A stretch of DNA of 64,000 nucleotides, taken from assembly GCA_030248195.1 (NCBI GenBank), contig JASAND010016315.1:1-64000 (forward strand). Reading direction: 5' to 3'. Below the pieces are notes generated by a model. That model had not been told where the DNA came from and made no database searches. It saw only the letters and a program-made list of their open reading frames with translations. The first letter of the stretch is position 1. The number at the start of each line of letters is the position of its first letter. Positions 34,058 to 44,796 of this stretch are shown one piece after another. The DNA is from Trissonchulus latispiculum (lineage: Eukaryota; Nematoda; Enoplea; Enoplida; Ironidae). A program made the position numbers and the translations under genes.

Positions 34058-34081
34058 TATATATACGTACATACGGAATAC

Positions 34082-34285
34082 CTTCAGAATATTATAATCC
34101 TCCAACAGCAGCTGAAGAGATAGCGGTATTTGCTGAAAATAGCAAATTCGAAAGAGGAACACCCGACCATGAATAGTAGATAATTGGATCAAAGAAACTT
34201 TGCCTTCGATGGCATTCTGCTGCACAGTACTATTAGAATTGGGATGCATTACTTCATTCCTTCCAATCCGCGTTACCAGTATTTG
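34082..34285 (-). CDS. EXD2-like exonuclease, exon B
   Basis: 204 nt, exactly 68 codons in phase 0. The acceptor is TTTTAG (34286 upward) and the donor GTATTC (34081 downward). An in-frame TAG in the acceptor itself excludes extending the exon upstream. It encodes GKVSLIQLSTIHGRVFLF and then LEDYNILK, matching the spacer of human EXD2 between motifs I and II (beta strand with LLQ, then the block ending ILK just before VGVG). The N-terminal half (about 25 residues) has no obvious EXD2 counterpart. Confidence 0.75.
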
Positions 34286-34899
34286 CTAAAATGACAAAGA
34301 ACAGGTAGCTGCAACATAAAGCTAACATGCATTATCATGAATACATACGTACGTATACAAGTAACGAGCACGGCACAAAACGCAACCTATTCTGTAGATA
34401 GGACAAGAACAGAGCAGAACAGAACCGACATTACGGCCAGAGCGGTCCTTACATTACAGTAAACACGTCACCCATGAATCACTCAGCTACGTACGCAACA
34501 CTCATCATTCAAGACACCAATCCTACTAGGTTTGACCTTCTAGTTGTGAAGGCAATTAGGTAGCAGGAAAAGGTATATATCATCAGGGGAAGTCACTACA
34601 TCTGAAGTGGTGCACTACGTGTACGTATCTTTACCTACGTGGGTTGGGGTTCTCCTCTAGCTAGCACTTATACAATTGCTAAGTTTCTCATTGTTGTAGA
34701 AATGAAATACGTGGGACAGAAGTTTCATTAATTAGAGCTAATTTCTCTGAATAAATTGATGTTGACTTGCGGAACTTTAACGTGACGGGCAGCGCTAGCT
34801 TCGCTCAAGCTGCGCGGTCCCCCTTATTTTGCTTGCATACTGCGTGGTCCCCCCAGGAATTAGAGTGTACCTGGTACACCCTGAATACACCCCTTGCGC
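34286..34899. other. Intron sequence, unassigned
   Basis: No recognisable gene or repeat end apart from the 8-bp target copy CCTTGCGC at 34892-34899. Confidence 0.4.
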
Positions 34900-35151
34900 C
34901 TGGGTTTAGACCCCCCTTTTTGGAAGACAAAATGGAAAATTTTTGCTATTTTATGGCAAAAACAGCTATTTTTAAAAAATTTTAGCGCCTTCGGCGCGAT
35001 AACTTACTTTTTGCAAGAAATTAACGTCCAATGTACTGTTTTTTGGCAAAAATGCAAAAAATTTCAACTTCTGGGGGGCTCCGATCCCAAGACCCCCCGT
35101 TGCCTTACACCTTTAACTTCCCCACTTTTCAAAATCCTGGGTGCGGGCCTG
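34900..35151 (+). mobile_element. hAT-like MITE, perfect 8-bp duplication
   Basis: Flanked by CCTTGCGC at 34892-34899 and 35152-35159. The body (ctatttttaaaaaattt, then GCGCCTTCGGCGCG, then ggggggctc) closely matches 63395-63665. The right end is CCTGGGTGCGGGCCTG. The left end is shortened (CTGGGTTTAGACC) compared with the 63395 copy. Confidence 0.8.
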
Positions 35152-35322
35152 CCTTGCGCATGTATGTTTCGGAAGTTTCAACGTCAAATATTCAACCAAC
35201 TTTTCGTTTTGAAAACATTTTTTAAAATTTCCCAATATTTGTAAAAATCGTTGTATTCGATGGGACAACGGAGGGGCCATGGCTCCCAGGCCACTCCCCT
35301 GGCGCCACTAGAGCGTCCGACT

Positions 35323-35323
35323 G

Positions 35324-35403
<80 letters not shown>
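35323..35403. repeat. (TA)n microsatellite
   Basis: About 40 uninterrupted AT/TA units. It lies just 14 bp from the exon A donor, within the intron. Confidence 0.95.
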
Positions 35404-35406
<3 letters not shown>

Positions 35407-35416
35407 CAAACCACAC

Positions 35417-35608
35417 CTCATATCTTGTGGCATCCACCCATTCAGCATCAAAACCGAGCACTGAAAAATTAGCCATATCTTCCACAATTTGGCGTATGGC
35501 TAAGTCAACATCTTTGATTCTGGAAATCACGCGAGTCTGATGAGCCTGAGTTGGTAAATTTCTATTCTTAGCCCAACGCAAATAAGGATGACCATCAATC
35601 GACTTCAT
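35417..35608 (-). CDS. EXD2-like exonuclease, exon A (motif I)
   Basis: 192 nt from the first candidate ATG (35606-35608) to a donor GTGTGG (35411-35416), ending in phase 0. It encodes VLGFDAEWV, the DEDD motif I with catalytic Asp54 and Glu56 counted from this Met, matching the VLGIDCEWV block of EXD2. The upstream limit is uncertain. The frame stays open before the ATG, and an acceptor-like TTTTTAG lies further upstream, so a 5' exon outside this call is possible. Together exons A-E give about 420 residues with all catalytic acidic residues present. Confidence 0.75.
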
Positions 35609-35837
35609 ATTATACGTATACGTATATATAAGTTTTACAGCTAAAAACATCGAAGTCAGGTATATCAGTAGCAATAAATCACTGGCAATGAAAATACTAT
35701 ACGTATATAACACTGTAACTGAAGGGTATATATTTCTTACAGGATAGAGGGGCGTCCCTCTGTTCAAAAGTAACCACCTCACCCAACGAAATCGGCCGTT
35801 TCTTGTTGTTGTTGTTGTTGTTGTTGATTTCGGAGGC

Positions 35838-36244
35838 AGGGTTGGGCGAGACCGAGATTTCACCGAGACCGAGACCAGGGTACCGAGACTAGCTAGACAA
35901 GTCTCGGCATTTGGGCGAGACCGAGACTAGCAATTTTAAGTTAAACTTAGTTTATTCCAGTTTTTGAGGCTTAGATCTAGTATATATTAGCAGCTTTAAC
36001 ACATAAACATACGGTTTCCGCACCTAGTTAGTTAATTTTCATACACTGATTTAAAATTTTCGCCGAAATTATAGATGTTTTCAATAAATTTCCGGTTTCG
36101 GTCCGAGACAGAGACTTTTGGGTGAGCGAGACCGAGACTGGCCAAGTCTCGGCGTTTGGGCGAGACCGCGAATCATAGACTTTTGGGTGAGCGAGACCAA
36201 GACTGGCCAAGTCTCGGCGTTTGGGCGAGACCGCGAATCATAGG
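35838..36244 (-). repeat. GAGACCGAGACT repeat with 64-bp tandem unit
   Basis: Repeated gagaccgagact / gtctcggc words are self-complementary in part. From about 36112 to 36244 two copies of a 64-bp unit (ending gcgaatcatag) follow each other almost identically. No gene is seen. Confidence 0.6.
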
Positions 36245-36640
36245 TGTCAGGTGGGGGGGGGGGGTGGGGGGCAACCCCCCCAAGCCTTTTTTCAACCCTC
36301 ACCCAAAACTTTGGGGGGGGGGACGTCATTGGGTATTTTTGGGGTAAATTTTGAAAAAATTTTCAAAATTGTCCAAATTTTTGGCTTAAACTGTTTATTA
36401 TTATGAGAAATACACGTTTTTAACTGTATTATGGATCTTATGACTCAATATTGACCTCATTTTGGACTTGGGAACATGTTGGCAATCAAGTTTTTGAGTT
36501 TAAAACCACTGTCTAATGTTAAAATTACTTTATGGTTAGATGTTTTTATCATTAGAAACGGCTGAAAATGCGATTTTTGGCATAAAAAATGAAAAATTTT
36601 TTGGGGGAGGGTTGGGGGCATAGGTGTACCAGGCTAAAGT
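36239..36640. repeat. G-rich MITE of the CATAGGTGT family, incomplete
   Basis: Begins CATAGGTGTCAGGTGGGG. The body matches, in reverse, 40320-40787. The other end is disturbed, and another CATAGGTGTACC end starts near 36619. Confidence 0.5.
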
Positions 36641-36656
36641 TTGCCCCCTGTAAGAA

Positions 36657-36974
36657 CACAGGAAGAACTTTTTGGGTAAAATCGTTGTAAATTGCTGCGC
36701 AAGGTACAACGATTTTACCATGAATTTACCACGAATTTTTAATAAAATTTTAATAATTTTAATGGATTTACAATGATTATATCCGATTTTTCCATGAGAT
36801 TTTAATAGATTTACAATGGTTTTACTTCGGTTTTTAAACGTATTTACAATATTTTTACCACGTTGTAAAAATGTTGTAAATCTGTAGTAAAATTATTGTA
36901 AATGCAATTGGACCAATTTACAATGTTTTTACAACTTTTACAACGAAGTTACAACGTCCTTATAACAATTTTAC
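36657..36974. repeat. Left arm of a large inverted repeat
   Basis: This roughly 320-bp GTAAA/TTTAC-rich segment is the inverse complement, at about nine bases in ten, of 38976-39294. It is internally made of repeated words such as acaacgattttacc and ttgtaaatcc. Confidence 0.75.
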
Positions 36975-37197
36975 TACAAGTAACAAAAATGCTCCGCACA
37001 AAAGAGGATAATATGTGTGTGTTGGCTGTATCGTATATATATATATATCCTTTGAATATCCTTTAAATATATAATAAATATAAATAGGTATACGTATATA
37101 TCCTTTAAATTCCGGTTGAAGAAGTAAAGACAAAAGTTTCATGGGCACGTGACGTTATTTGGCACAGCAAATATTGGTGGATGGTCCCATGTCAAAA

Positions 37198-37722
37198 GTT
37201 GCTCAGCTCACTTAGGGCTTTCATTTGGTACCAAATTTGACCACTTTTGAAAACTTTCATTTTTGACCCAAAATCGCCTAAGTCCCCACCCCACCCCACC
37301 ACAGCACTCTACAGCCACCTTGAGCATGCAGTTCTATGACAAAAGTTGCTCAGCTCGCTTAGGGCTTTCATTTGGTACCAAATTTGACCACTTTTGAAAA
37401 CTTTCATTTTTGACCGAAAATCGCCTAAGTCCCCACCCCACCCCACCACAGCACTCTACAGCCACTTTGAGCATGCAGTTCTATGACAAAAGTTGCTCAG
37501 CTCGCTTAAGGCTTTCATTTGGTACCAAATTTGACCACTTTTGAAAACTTTCATTTTTGACCGAAAATCGCGTAAGTCCCTACACCACCCCACCACAGCA
37601 CTCTACAGCCACTTTGAGCATGCAGTTCTATGACAAAAGTTGCTCAGCTCGCTTAGGGCTTTCATTTGGTACCAAATTTGACCACTTTTGAAAAATTTTA
37701 TTTTCGACCACTTGACCCCCCA
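37198..37722 (-). repeat. 147-bp tandem repeat, about 3.6 units
   Basis: gttgctcagctc recurs at 37198, 37344, 37492 and 37639. Each unit contains ccccaccccaccccacca and caaatttgaccactttt. This forms one end of the minus-strand composite repeat. Confidence 0.85.
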
Positions 37723-38804
37723 CCCGACTGACCCTTCAAACGGCAAACTGGAACCAGCCCAGCAAAATAAGTACGTCGGACGGCAAAACGGATCCCGGGA
37801 ATGAGCTGGGCGCACCAGAAAACCCTATAGACAAAGTTTTGAGAGGCCAGGCAGAGCCTACTATGGACCTCCAGGAAGCGGTTTCCGACATGACCCTCCA
37901 GACGGCAAAGTGGAACCAGCACAGCAAGATGGATGAGTCCTACGGCAAAAAGGACACCGGGAATGAGCTGGGCGCACCAGAAAACCTCTATAGACAAAGT
38001 TTTGAGAGGCCAGGTAGAGCCTACTATGGACCTCCAGGAAGCGGTTTCCGACTTGACCCTCCCGACGGCAAAGTGGAACCAGCCCAGCAAGATGGGTTGG
38101 TCTGACGGTAAAACTGACTGCGGGAATCGATTCCCCGTGCCAGAAAACCATTGTATGGAAGATTTGAGCGTTCAAAGTTAAATAGATAGCGAGAAATTTC
38201 GATTTTTCATTTTTCGAATTTTCGCCATCTTTGACGGGCCACTGTGGTCGCTAGGGAAGTGATAGAGAAACGCAACCTGGACCGTTAGTTAGTTCAATAT
38301 ATGTAATTTCTGAATATAAAAAGAAATTAGCTCCAACTCGTAACGTTCGACCTGAGCGACGACCACAAAAATGGTCACTTTTCGCTATGAGCCGACTTTG
38401 CGGCGCCACTGCGGCGCTGTGGCGCAGCTGCGGCGCAAAAAAAGTTGTGATTCTTAAATTCTTTAGAGGGTACTACTAGACCCCCATAGCCCTTTAGGTT
38501 GGCCCACCGCTGCAGATCACGTGAAAGCGGCGAACATTATGTACAATACAACCATCAAATAGGAGAAACCGGAAAAAAAAAACATCGCCGCCATAACCGG
38601 TCCGGGGCGCAACTTTTTAACGGTAAGTGATACGGGGCTGAAACTTCACAGACATACTAAACTCGATGTGCTCTACAATTTGCGCATGAAATCTGCGCAG
38701 GATCTGCGCAGGATTTTGCGCAGCTTCTGCGCAGCTTATTTTACACTGTCTCCAGCCACTTTTCACACATATTATAGGGGTCGCTGCCGCGACCCCTATG
38801 ATAT
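37723..38804 (-). mobile_element. Composite repeat (minus copy): 163-bp array, body, terminal palindrome
   Basis: Positions 37730, 37892 and 38055 start successive units of about 163 bp (gaccct..cggcaaa). From about 38180 the unique body mirrors 19260-19850. It ends in the palindrome 38769-38804 (loop tgcc). With the 147-bp array (37198-37722) it is an inverted copy of 19225-20944, better preserved because it lacks the inserted G-rich MITE. Confidence 0.7.
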
Positions 38805-38975
38805 GGTAAATTTATTGTAAAATCGTGGTAAATGTTTACAACGTTTCTACAATGATTTTACAACGAATTTACAACGTGGTAATTCTGTTATAAAATTGTT
38901 AAAACGAACTTATTTTGGAGCATTGTAAAAACGTTGTAAACATTTACCACGATTTTACAATAAATTTACCATATA

Positions 38976-39294
38976 GTAAAATTGTTATAAGGACGTTGTA
39001 ACTTCGTTGTAAAAGTTGTAAAAACATTGTAAATTGGTCCAATTGCATTTACAATAATTTTACAACAGATTTACAACATTTTACAACGTGGTAAAATATT
39101 GTAAATACGTATAAAAACCGAAGTAAAACCATTGTAAATCCATTAAAATCTCATGGAAAAATCGGATATAATCATTGTAAATCCATTAAAAATTATTAAA
39201 ATTTCATTAAAAATTCGTGGTAAATTCATGGTAAAATCGTCGTTCCTTGCCCAGCAATTTACAACGATTTTACCCACCAAAGTTCTCCCTGTGG
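38976..39294. repeat. Right arm of the large inverted repeat
   Basis: Inverse complement of 36657-36974. Positions 38805-38975 carry further GTAAATTTA / TTTACAACG words of the same type. Confidence 0.75.
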
Positions 39295-39306
39295 AACCCT
39301 CCGCCC

Positions 39307-39740
39307 CATAGGTGTACCTGGGGGGGAACCCCTCCCCCCAAATGGAAAAGTGCCGACCCCACCCTCGAAATTTTGGAGGCAGACCCCACCCCCAAATGGC
39401 CAAATCCCAAACCCCACCCACCCAAATTTGCCAGACCCCACCCTCAAGATTTTGAAAATTTTGCCTCAAAATTAGTAAAAATTCGAAATTTTTGCAAAAA
39501 ATTCAAGTTTTTTCGAACAAATGAGCAAAAATGAAGAAATATATATTGTTGATTTTTAGTTTTAAATAACGCTTTTTTAGCAAATTTGCAAAATTTTTCT
39601 AAATTTTTGACCAAAAAGTTTTTACCCCCCCCCCTCCCAAATTAGATTTTTCCGGACCCCACCCCACCTCAAAACGGCTGACCCCACCCACCCTAATTTC
39701 GGCTACCCCTCCCCCCACGTGTTCTCAAGGTACACCTATG
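39307..39740 (-). mobile_element. G-rich MITE, CATAGGTGTACC ends, 8-bp duplication
   Basis: Ends CATAGGTGTACCTGGGG and AAGGTACACCTATG are inverted. Perfect flanks CTCCGCCC lie at 39299-39306 and 39741-39748. The body is the reverse of 13134-13599. An 8-bp duplication supports hAT-type mobilisation. Confidence 0.85.
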
Positions 39741-39748
39741 CTCCGCCC

Positions 39749-40255
39749 ACGGAGAGGCCAGACCCCCTCCCCGGGCCTCCCTACCCGACCTCAACTATCT
39801 CCCCCCCCCAAGCCGAGCTCAAACCCCCCCTCCCCCCCCCCTAAAATTGGGTCCAAACCAGGTAAAAAATGCAAAATTTTTGAAAAAATGTTTTGCAATT
39901 TCTGAAAATTTTTGAAAAAAATTCGAAAAAATGGCTATAAATCACATATAAAGAGCTAAAGATAGTTATTTATAGCAATTAAAAGGTAATATACGCAATT
40001 ACAAACCACAATCTGGGCTAATTTAGGCATATCTTAGCACAAATTTGTCAATTTTCAAGCCCTATTTTCGGATACGAAAACTATTGACAGAAGCTTTTGA
40101 GTATGTTTAATGTACTGTACATCGAAAAAGGAGCATTTTTAGCCAAAAAAACTTGGGTACAGTTTAGGGGGGTTCCCGGTTCCCCCTCCCCCAAATTTCG
40201 GATTTTGGCGGGGTCCCCCGAGCCAAATTTGGACCTTCTACTCCCCCCCCCCAAC
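39749..40255. repeat. C-rich MITE body, interrupted
   Basis: C-rich sequence with ctaaaattggg and aaaaacttgggtac words. It is the reverse of parts of 12640-12780 and 14400-14700. It resumes at 40788 and ends at GTGGTACACCTATG (40817), so the element at 40256-40787 was inserted into it. Confidence 0.6.
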
Positions 40256-40787
40256 CATAGGTGTAACGGAGATTTGGGGTGGGGGAGGCTCCCCCCCAAC
40301 AATTTCTGGGGGGGGGCCCCTCTGGCGACCCCCCCCCCCAACCCCCCCCAACCCTCCCCCAAAAAAAATTTTCATTTTTTATGCCAAAAATCGCATTTTC
40401 CGCCCTTTCTAATGATGAAAAACATCAAACCATAAAGTAATTTTAACATTAGACGGTGGTTTTAAACTCAAAAACTTGATTGCCAACATGTTTCCAAGTC
40501 CAAAATAAGGTGAATATTGAGTCATAAGATCCATAATACAGTTAAAAACGTGTATTTCTCATAAAATAAACAGTTAAGTAAGCCACAAATTTCGACATTT
40601 TTGAAATTTTTTGCAAAATTTACCCAAAAAAAACCCATTTTTTGGCCATTTTTCGCGCCTTCGGCGCGACTCCCCCCCCCCCCGGGGGGGGGGGGACGTC
40701 CCCCCCCCCCAAAAAAGTTTTGGGGGAGGGTTGAAAAAAGGCTTGGGGGGGCTACCCCCCCCAACCCCCCCCCACCTTACACCTATG
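40256..40787. mobile_element. G/C-rich MITE, 8-bp duplication, nested
   Basis: Ends CATAGGTGTAACGGAG and CACCTTACACCTATG. Perfect flanks CCCCCAAC lie at 40248-40255 and 40788-40795. A GC hairpin with a TTC loop lies at 40654-40668. Confidence 0.85.
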
Positions 40788-40845
40788 CCCCCAACCCAAA
40801 CAGGTGGTACACCTATGGTTGGGGGGGGGGGGATCCTGAGGGCCC

Positions 40846-41344
40846 CATAGGTGTGGCTGGCGAAAAAAGTGGGGGTGGGGGTTCTGAAAAAAGTAGGGAG
40901 GGGGGTTTGCCGAAAAAAGGGGGAGGGGGGGGGTCGCGAAAAGTCGATTTGGGGGGAGGGGTAAGAGAAATTTTCTAGGGGGGGGTCGGCGAAAAATTTC
41001 GAAAAAAAGTCGGTTTTTCGTTAAAAACCTGAAAATTTTTTTCAATTTACAGCTATTTTTAACGATTTTTGGCTTAATTAAGCGAATTCTAGCAATTTTT
41101 CGCTAATTTTTGGAATTGTTTTGAAAAATTTCGAATTTTTAGCTAAATATTTTCAAAAATTTAGGTAGGGGTTTGAAAATTTTTAGGGGGGAGGGGTCTG
41201 AAAAAAATCGATTTGGGGGGAGGCCGGAGGGGTTTGAAAAAAATGCATTTGGGGGGAGGGGTAGGAAAAAATTTTTAGGGGGGGTTGGCGACCCCTCCAT
41301 TTGGGGGAGGAGTCCCCCCACCCCCCCCCCCTAACACACCTATG
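40846..41344. mobile_element. G-rich MITE, CATAGGTGTGGC ends, 8-bp duplication
   Basis: Ends CATAGGTGTGGCTGG and CTAACACACCTATG. Perfect flanks GAGGGCCC lie at 40838-40845 and 41345-41352. It is made largely of repeated gaaaaaagtggggg-type units. Confidence 0.85.
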
Positions 41345-41352
41345 GAGGGCCC

Positions 41353-42166
41353 CCCCAGAAAAGGTTGGGGTGAACTATGGCCATAACTTTCTAAAACACG
41401 GCCCATTATTACACATACAAATTTTTGCCCGGAGAATCTAATCTAAACCCGGTCCAGGCCGGAAATCCACTAAAGCCCGGCCCGATTAACATTTTTATTC
41501 CGGCTGGAGCCGGAATACCTAATATGGGTCTGTAGTATCTTTTGTGTGTTGTTGCTGTGTTGCCGTTGGAAAAGGCCTATGTTTAACACAGGCCTAGCTA
41601 TGCACCATTTTTTGCATGCACAATATGCAAATTAGTTTTGCAACGACATGTCTGCAAAGCTAGAATTAGATGTCTTAACTTTTTTTAATAGTTCTCGTGT
41701 CAACTACAGTTGTCGATCAGCCACTTCCAAAGATCTTGCTAGCAATAACATTCTCTTTAATGTCAATGGAATTGTGTTGGTGAAAGACTTCCCGGTTTGT
41801 TGGATTAAAGAATTGCATGGGGTGGGGGAAAATTAGCATAATTCTGCATCCAATGGTCTCAGCCCTCAATGATGACTGAAATTGAAAGTGCTTAGACGGA
41901 CTTTGATTTACGATTGATGTTATTAGCAGCAGAAAACAGCAGAAACACATATTTTGTATCGTGGGAGTAGTGATCGACCGTAAAGTCAGTCATGAAAAAT
42001 ATCACTCGCTTCATAGCAGCAAAAGCCTCATTCAAACTGTTCTCTGTAAAGGAATCTTGCCCTTTTCGGGCCCTACTTGTTAACATTTGGGCCGGATTTT
42101 CACTAAAACCGGCCCGATTAACATTTTTCACTTTTGGGCCGGATTTTCATTAAAGTAGTAGTAGTC
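41353..42166. other. Unassigned DNA with GGCCCGG repeats
   Basis: Words such as ggccggaaatccactaaa (41460-41480) and ggccggattttcactaaa (42090-42155) recur, and in reverse at 44515-44600, suggesting the ends of an older inverted-repeat element. No gene family is recognised. The open segment at 41648-41836 is not convincing. Confidence 0.35.
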
Positions 42167-43901
42167 AACGGCCGATTGCACCAAATCAGACTAGCTATTC
42201 TTAGAATAAAGTTAAGGTGGTAGTACCACTGCCAGGGTGGACTTTGAACAGATACTGTCAACTAAAAATGTAATCAATCGGCTTGAAATTGGCACATTTG
42301 TTCTTCATCATGTTTTGCATCAAATGCACTTGCCTGCAACGTTGTGGGGCTGGCTTTCTGTGTACACTAGAGGAAATGTTTTTAGAGTTTTGAATTTAAA
42401 TATCCTCCATTCCTTTATGAATTTGTTTCAAATTTTCCATGCAAGCTTTATTAATTTATACACTTAGGCCGTTTTTTAGTTTTTCGTAAAAGTGCATTTT
42501 CTATTTTTTACCTTATTTTGAAATATTGTAAATTCTACATCTTGCTTAGTACTGCGTGTTTCCAAAAACAAAGAGAACAGCCTGAGCGTATTCAGATATG
42601 AAACATATCTAGAAAATTTGGTCAAGTTTGGTTGAAGCAGTTACGAAAACATCAAAAACAAAGAATTCACAACTTTTCGTTGTTTGCTTTGGTTTTAGGA
42701 ATTCGCTATGCTTTCAATCAGCTGCATAGTGTTTTTGTTAAATAATACACATAAGTAACACAAAGAAAACCTCTAAAACCCGATGGATTTAACTTTTGTA
42801 TAAAGTGATCTTACATCACATTTCTTTGTGCAAACGGTCAACGTAAATAAGCTATATATAAAATCATCTGTAACTTTTGATAGGAACCACTTAAAGTGTT
42901 TTTGGCAAACATGGCGATATGCACATCATTTTAAAGCGCTGTTTGTGCTCTTTCACATGGCAGATTCAAATGCAGTATATAAGGTTTGAATAAAATTTTG
43001 ATTATTTGCGCATGCGCGAAGCATGATGTAGCTAGCCAAATATACACTCTCTGACACAAATACTTTGCGCAAACATAGCTTACCAACCAAACTTGCTTTA
43101 CCCAATGTTTTGTTGCTTCATCCATGGAAAAATTACGCAGAAAATCCAGGTAGTGGATTTTCACCTTAATCCGGAATATCTATTCCTATTCCCATTTTAT
43201 TCCAATATTCCTTTGCACCAAACAGGAATATGATTAGCTGAGCTAATACTAGTTTATTCTCAGAATAAAATAAGAATAGTTATACCTATTCTTATTTCGC
43301 TTAACCAATCAAACTGTACTAAATCAACCAATCAGATTATAGTAGGTTTTGTCACCTTTTTCTGAATTTATTCCTATTCTTATTACGATGCTAGCCATTT
43401 TCTGATTATAATTTTAAGTTGAACCAGCAAGGAACTGACATTTATAAATGTACATTAGTGTGCAGTGCAATAGTGCAGTAGGGTTGCGCTTAGGAAAATA
43501 TGAGCATACGGCAAATTCGATTTGAATCAATAATTGAAATGTTAAAATGCAAATAAAAAGAATTCCATTTGCTTAGTCATGAAAAAGCAGACATGAATAA
43601 GTCGTACGGAAAGACAGTTCCTGATATCGCAAGTTAAGAAAATGATATAGATTAAAAATGCAGGAAATCTTTTGAGGAAAAATAGGAATAAGAATAAAGA
43701 AGGGACTTATTCGCATTTTATGCCTATTTCATTCCGCAATAAGTCTGGTCCTGGTGCAATGCTCTTAATCTAATAATCTGATCCTATTCTTATTCTGATT
43801 TTATTTGGTGCAATGGAATTCTTACTATTCCGATTTTATTCCGGAATAAAATAGGAATAAGCCTATTCTAATCTTATTCTTATTTGGCACAATCGGCTGT
43901 T
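42167..43901. mobile_element. MITE with AACGGCCGATTG ends, split by a TTAA element
   Basis: The left end AACGGCCGATTGCACCAAAT and right end ATTTGGCACAATCGGCTGTT are inverted. The body has many TTCCTATTCTTATT / GGAATAAGAATA words. It is interrupted at a TTAA by 42216-43165, so its own length is about 780 bp. No target duplication was identified. Confidence 0.65.
42216..43165. mobile_element. TTAA-flanked MITE nested in the 42167 element
   Basis: Flanked by TTAA at 42212-42215 and 43166-43169. Ends are GGTGGTAGTACCAC and GTGGATTTTCACC. The first bases resemble the TTAA element at 24733. No transposase is seen; open frames inside are short. Confidence 0.7.
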
Positions 43902-44685
43902 AATTTATCTCAGTCTTACTTAATTAATAATAAAATAAAACGAAAAATTGACCTAAATTTTAGTTACTCTATTAGATGACTTGTCATATCTGCTTCTGCA
44001 AATGTCAGTCTACTTCTCGTCTACTCACCGAGGTTTAGCAGAATCCGGTACAAGTAAGCGAACAATTCTTAGCGTGAAAAACATCATAAAATACTAAAAT
44101 TTGACGTGTTAACAAATCCATACGAAAACATTATCAGAAATTCAACTTTAATTTTGAATTTTGTTTAGCACAAACTGTATCATTCCATAATGTAAAATTA
44201 AAAAAATTAAGTAAATGTTCTCTTTTAAGTTTTTATTCTAACACCTACCCATTTTGGGTGAGCGGACAGGACAAAGTGTACTTGGAATTACACGTGTAAA
44301 ATTTCAAAAATAAAGTTGAATTTCTGATATATTTTCGTCGGAATCTGTTTAAACGTCTATATCTTAGTATTTTCGCCTAAATAATACTGCAGTTCTTGCC
44401 ACAAAATTGTTCGTTTAATTTAGATCAATTTTTCTCTTTTATTTTATTATTAATTATTAAGTAAGCCTAAGATAAATCAAGACTACGATATACTAAGATA
44501 AAATTGTTTTAGTAGATTTCCGGCCCGGGCCGGGTTTTAGTGGATTTTCGGCCTGGGCCAGGTTTTAGAGATCCTTCGGCCTGAAATTTGCCATGCCTTA
44601 ATAATGGGTGGGATTTTAGAGAATGGCCCGGCATCGGGGCGGGCCGGGCCGGGCCGGCTTTTACATAAACCCGCCTTTCTGCTGG
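43902..44685. other. Unassigned AT-rich DNA, then GGCC-rich end
   Basis: 43902-44510 is AT-rich without features. 44515-44660 carries ccgggccggg repeats that mirror 41440-41500. Confidence 0.35.
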
Positions 44686-44724
<39 letters not shown>

Positions 44725-44727
44725 ATA

Positions 44728-44774
<47 letters not shown>

Positions 44775-44796
44775 ATATATATATATATATATATAT
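44686..44796. repeat. (TA)n microsatellite at the LINE 3' end
   Basis: Interrupted TA/TATG repeats directly follow the 3' end of the RTE-like LINE, whose last bases on the minus strand read as repeated ACAGGTGAAT before the TA run. Confidence 0.9.

Noticed and set aside
35251..35472. Tyr/Ile-repeat proteins over the TA run
   Set aside because: Translations of the (TA)n microsatellite. The exon A call uses only the part beyond the splice donor.
43980..44050. Possible minus-strand exon ending at GTGAGTAG
   Set aside because: The donor looks good, but there is no convincing acceptor, and the short peptide has no identity.
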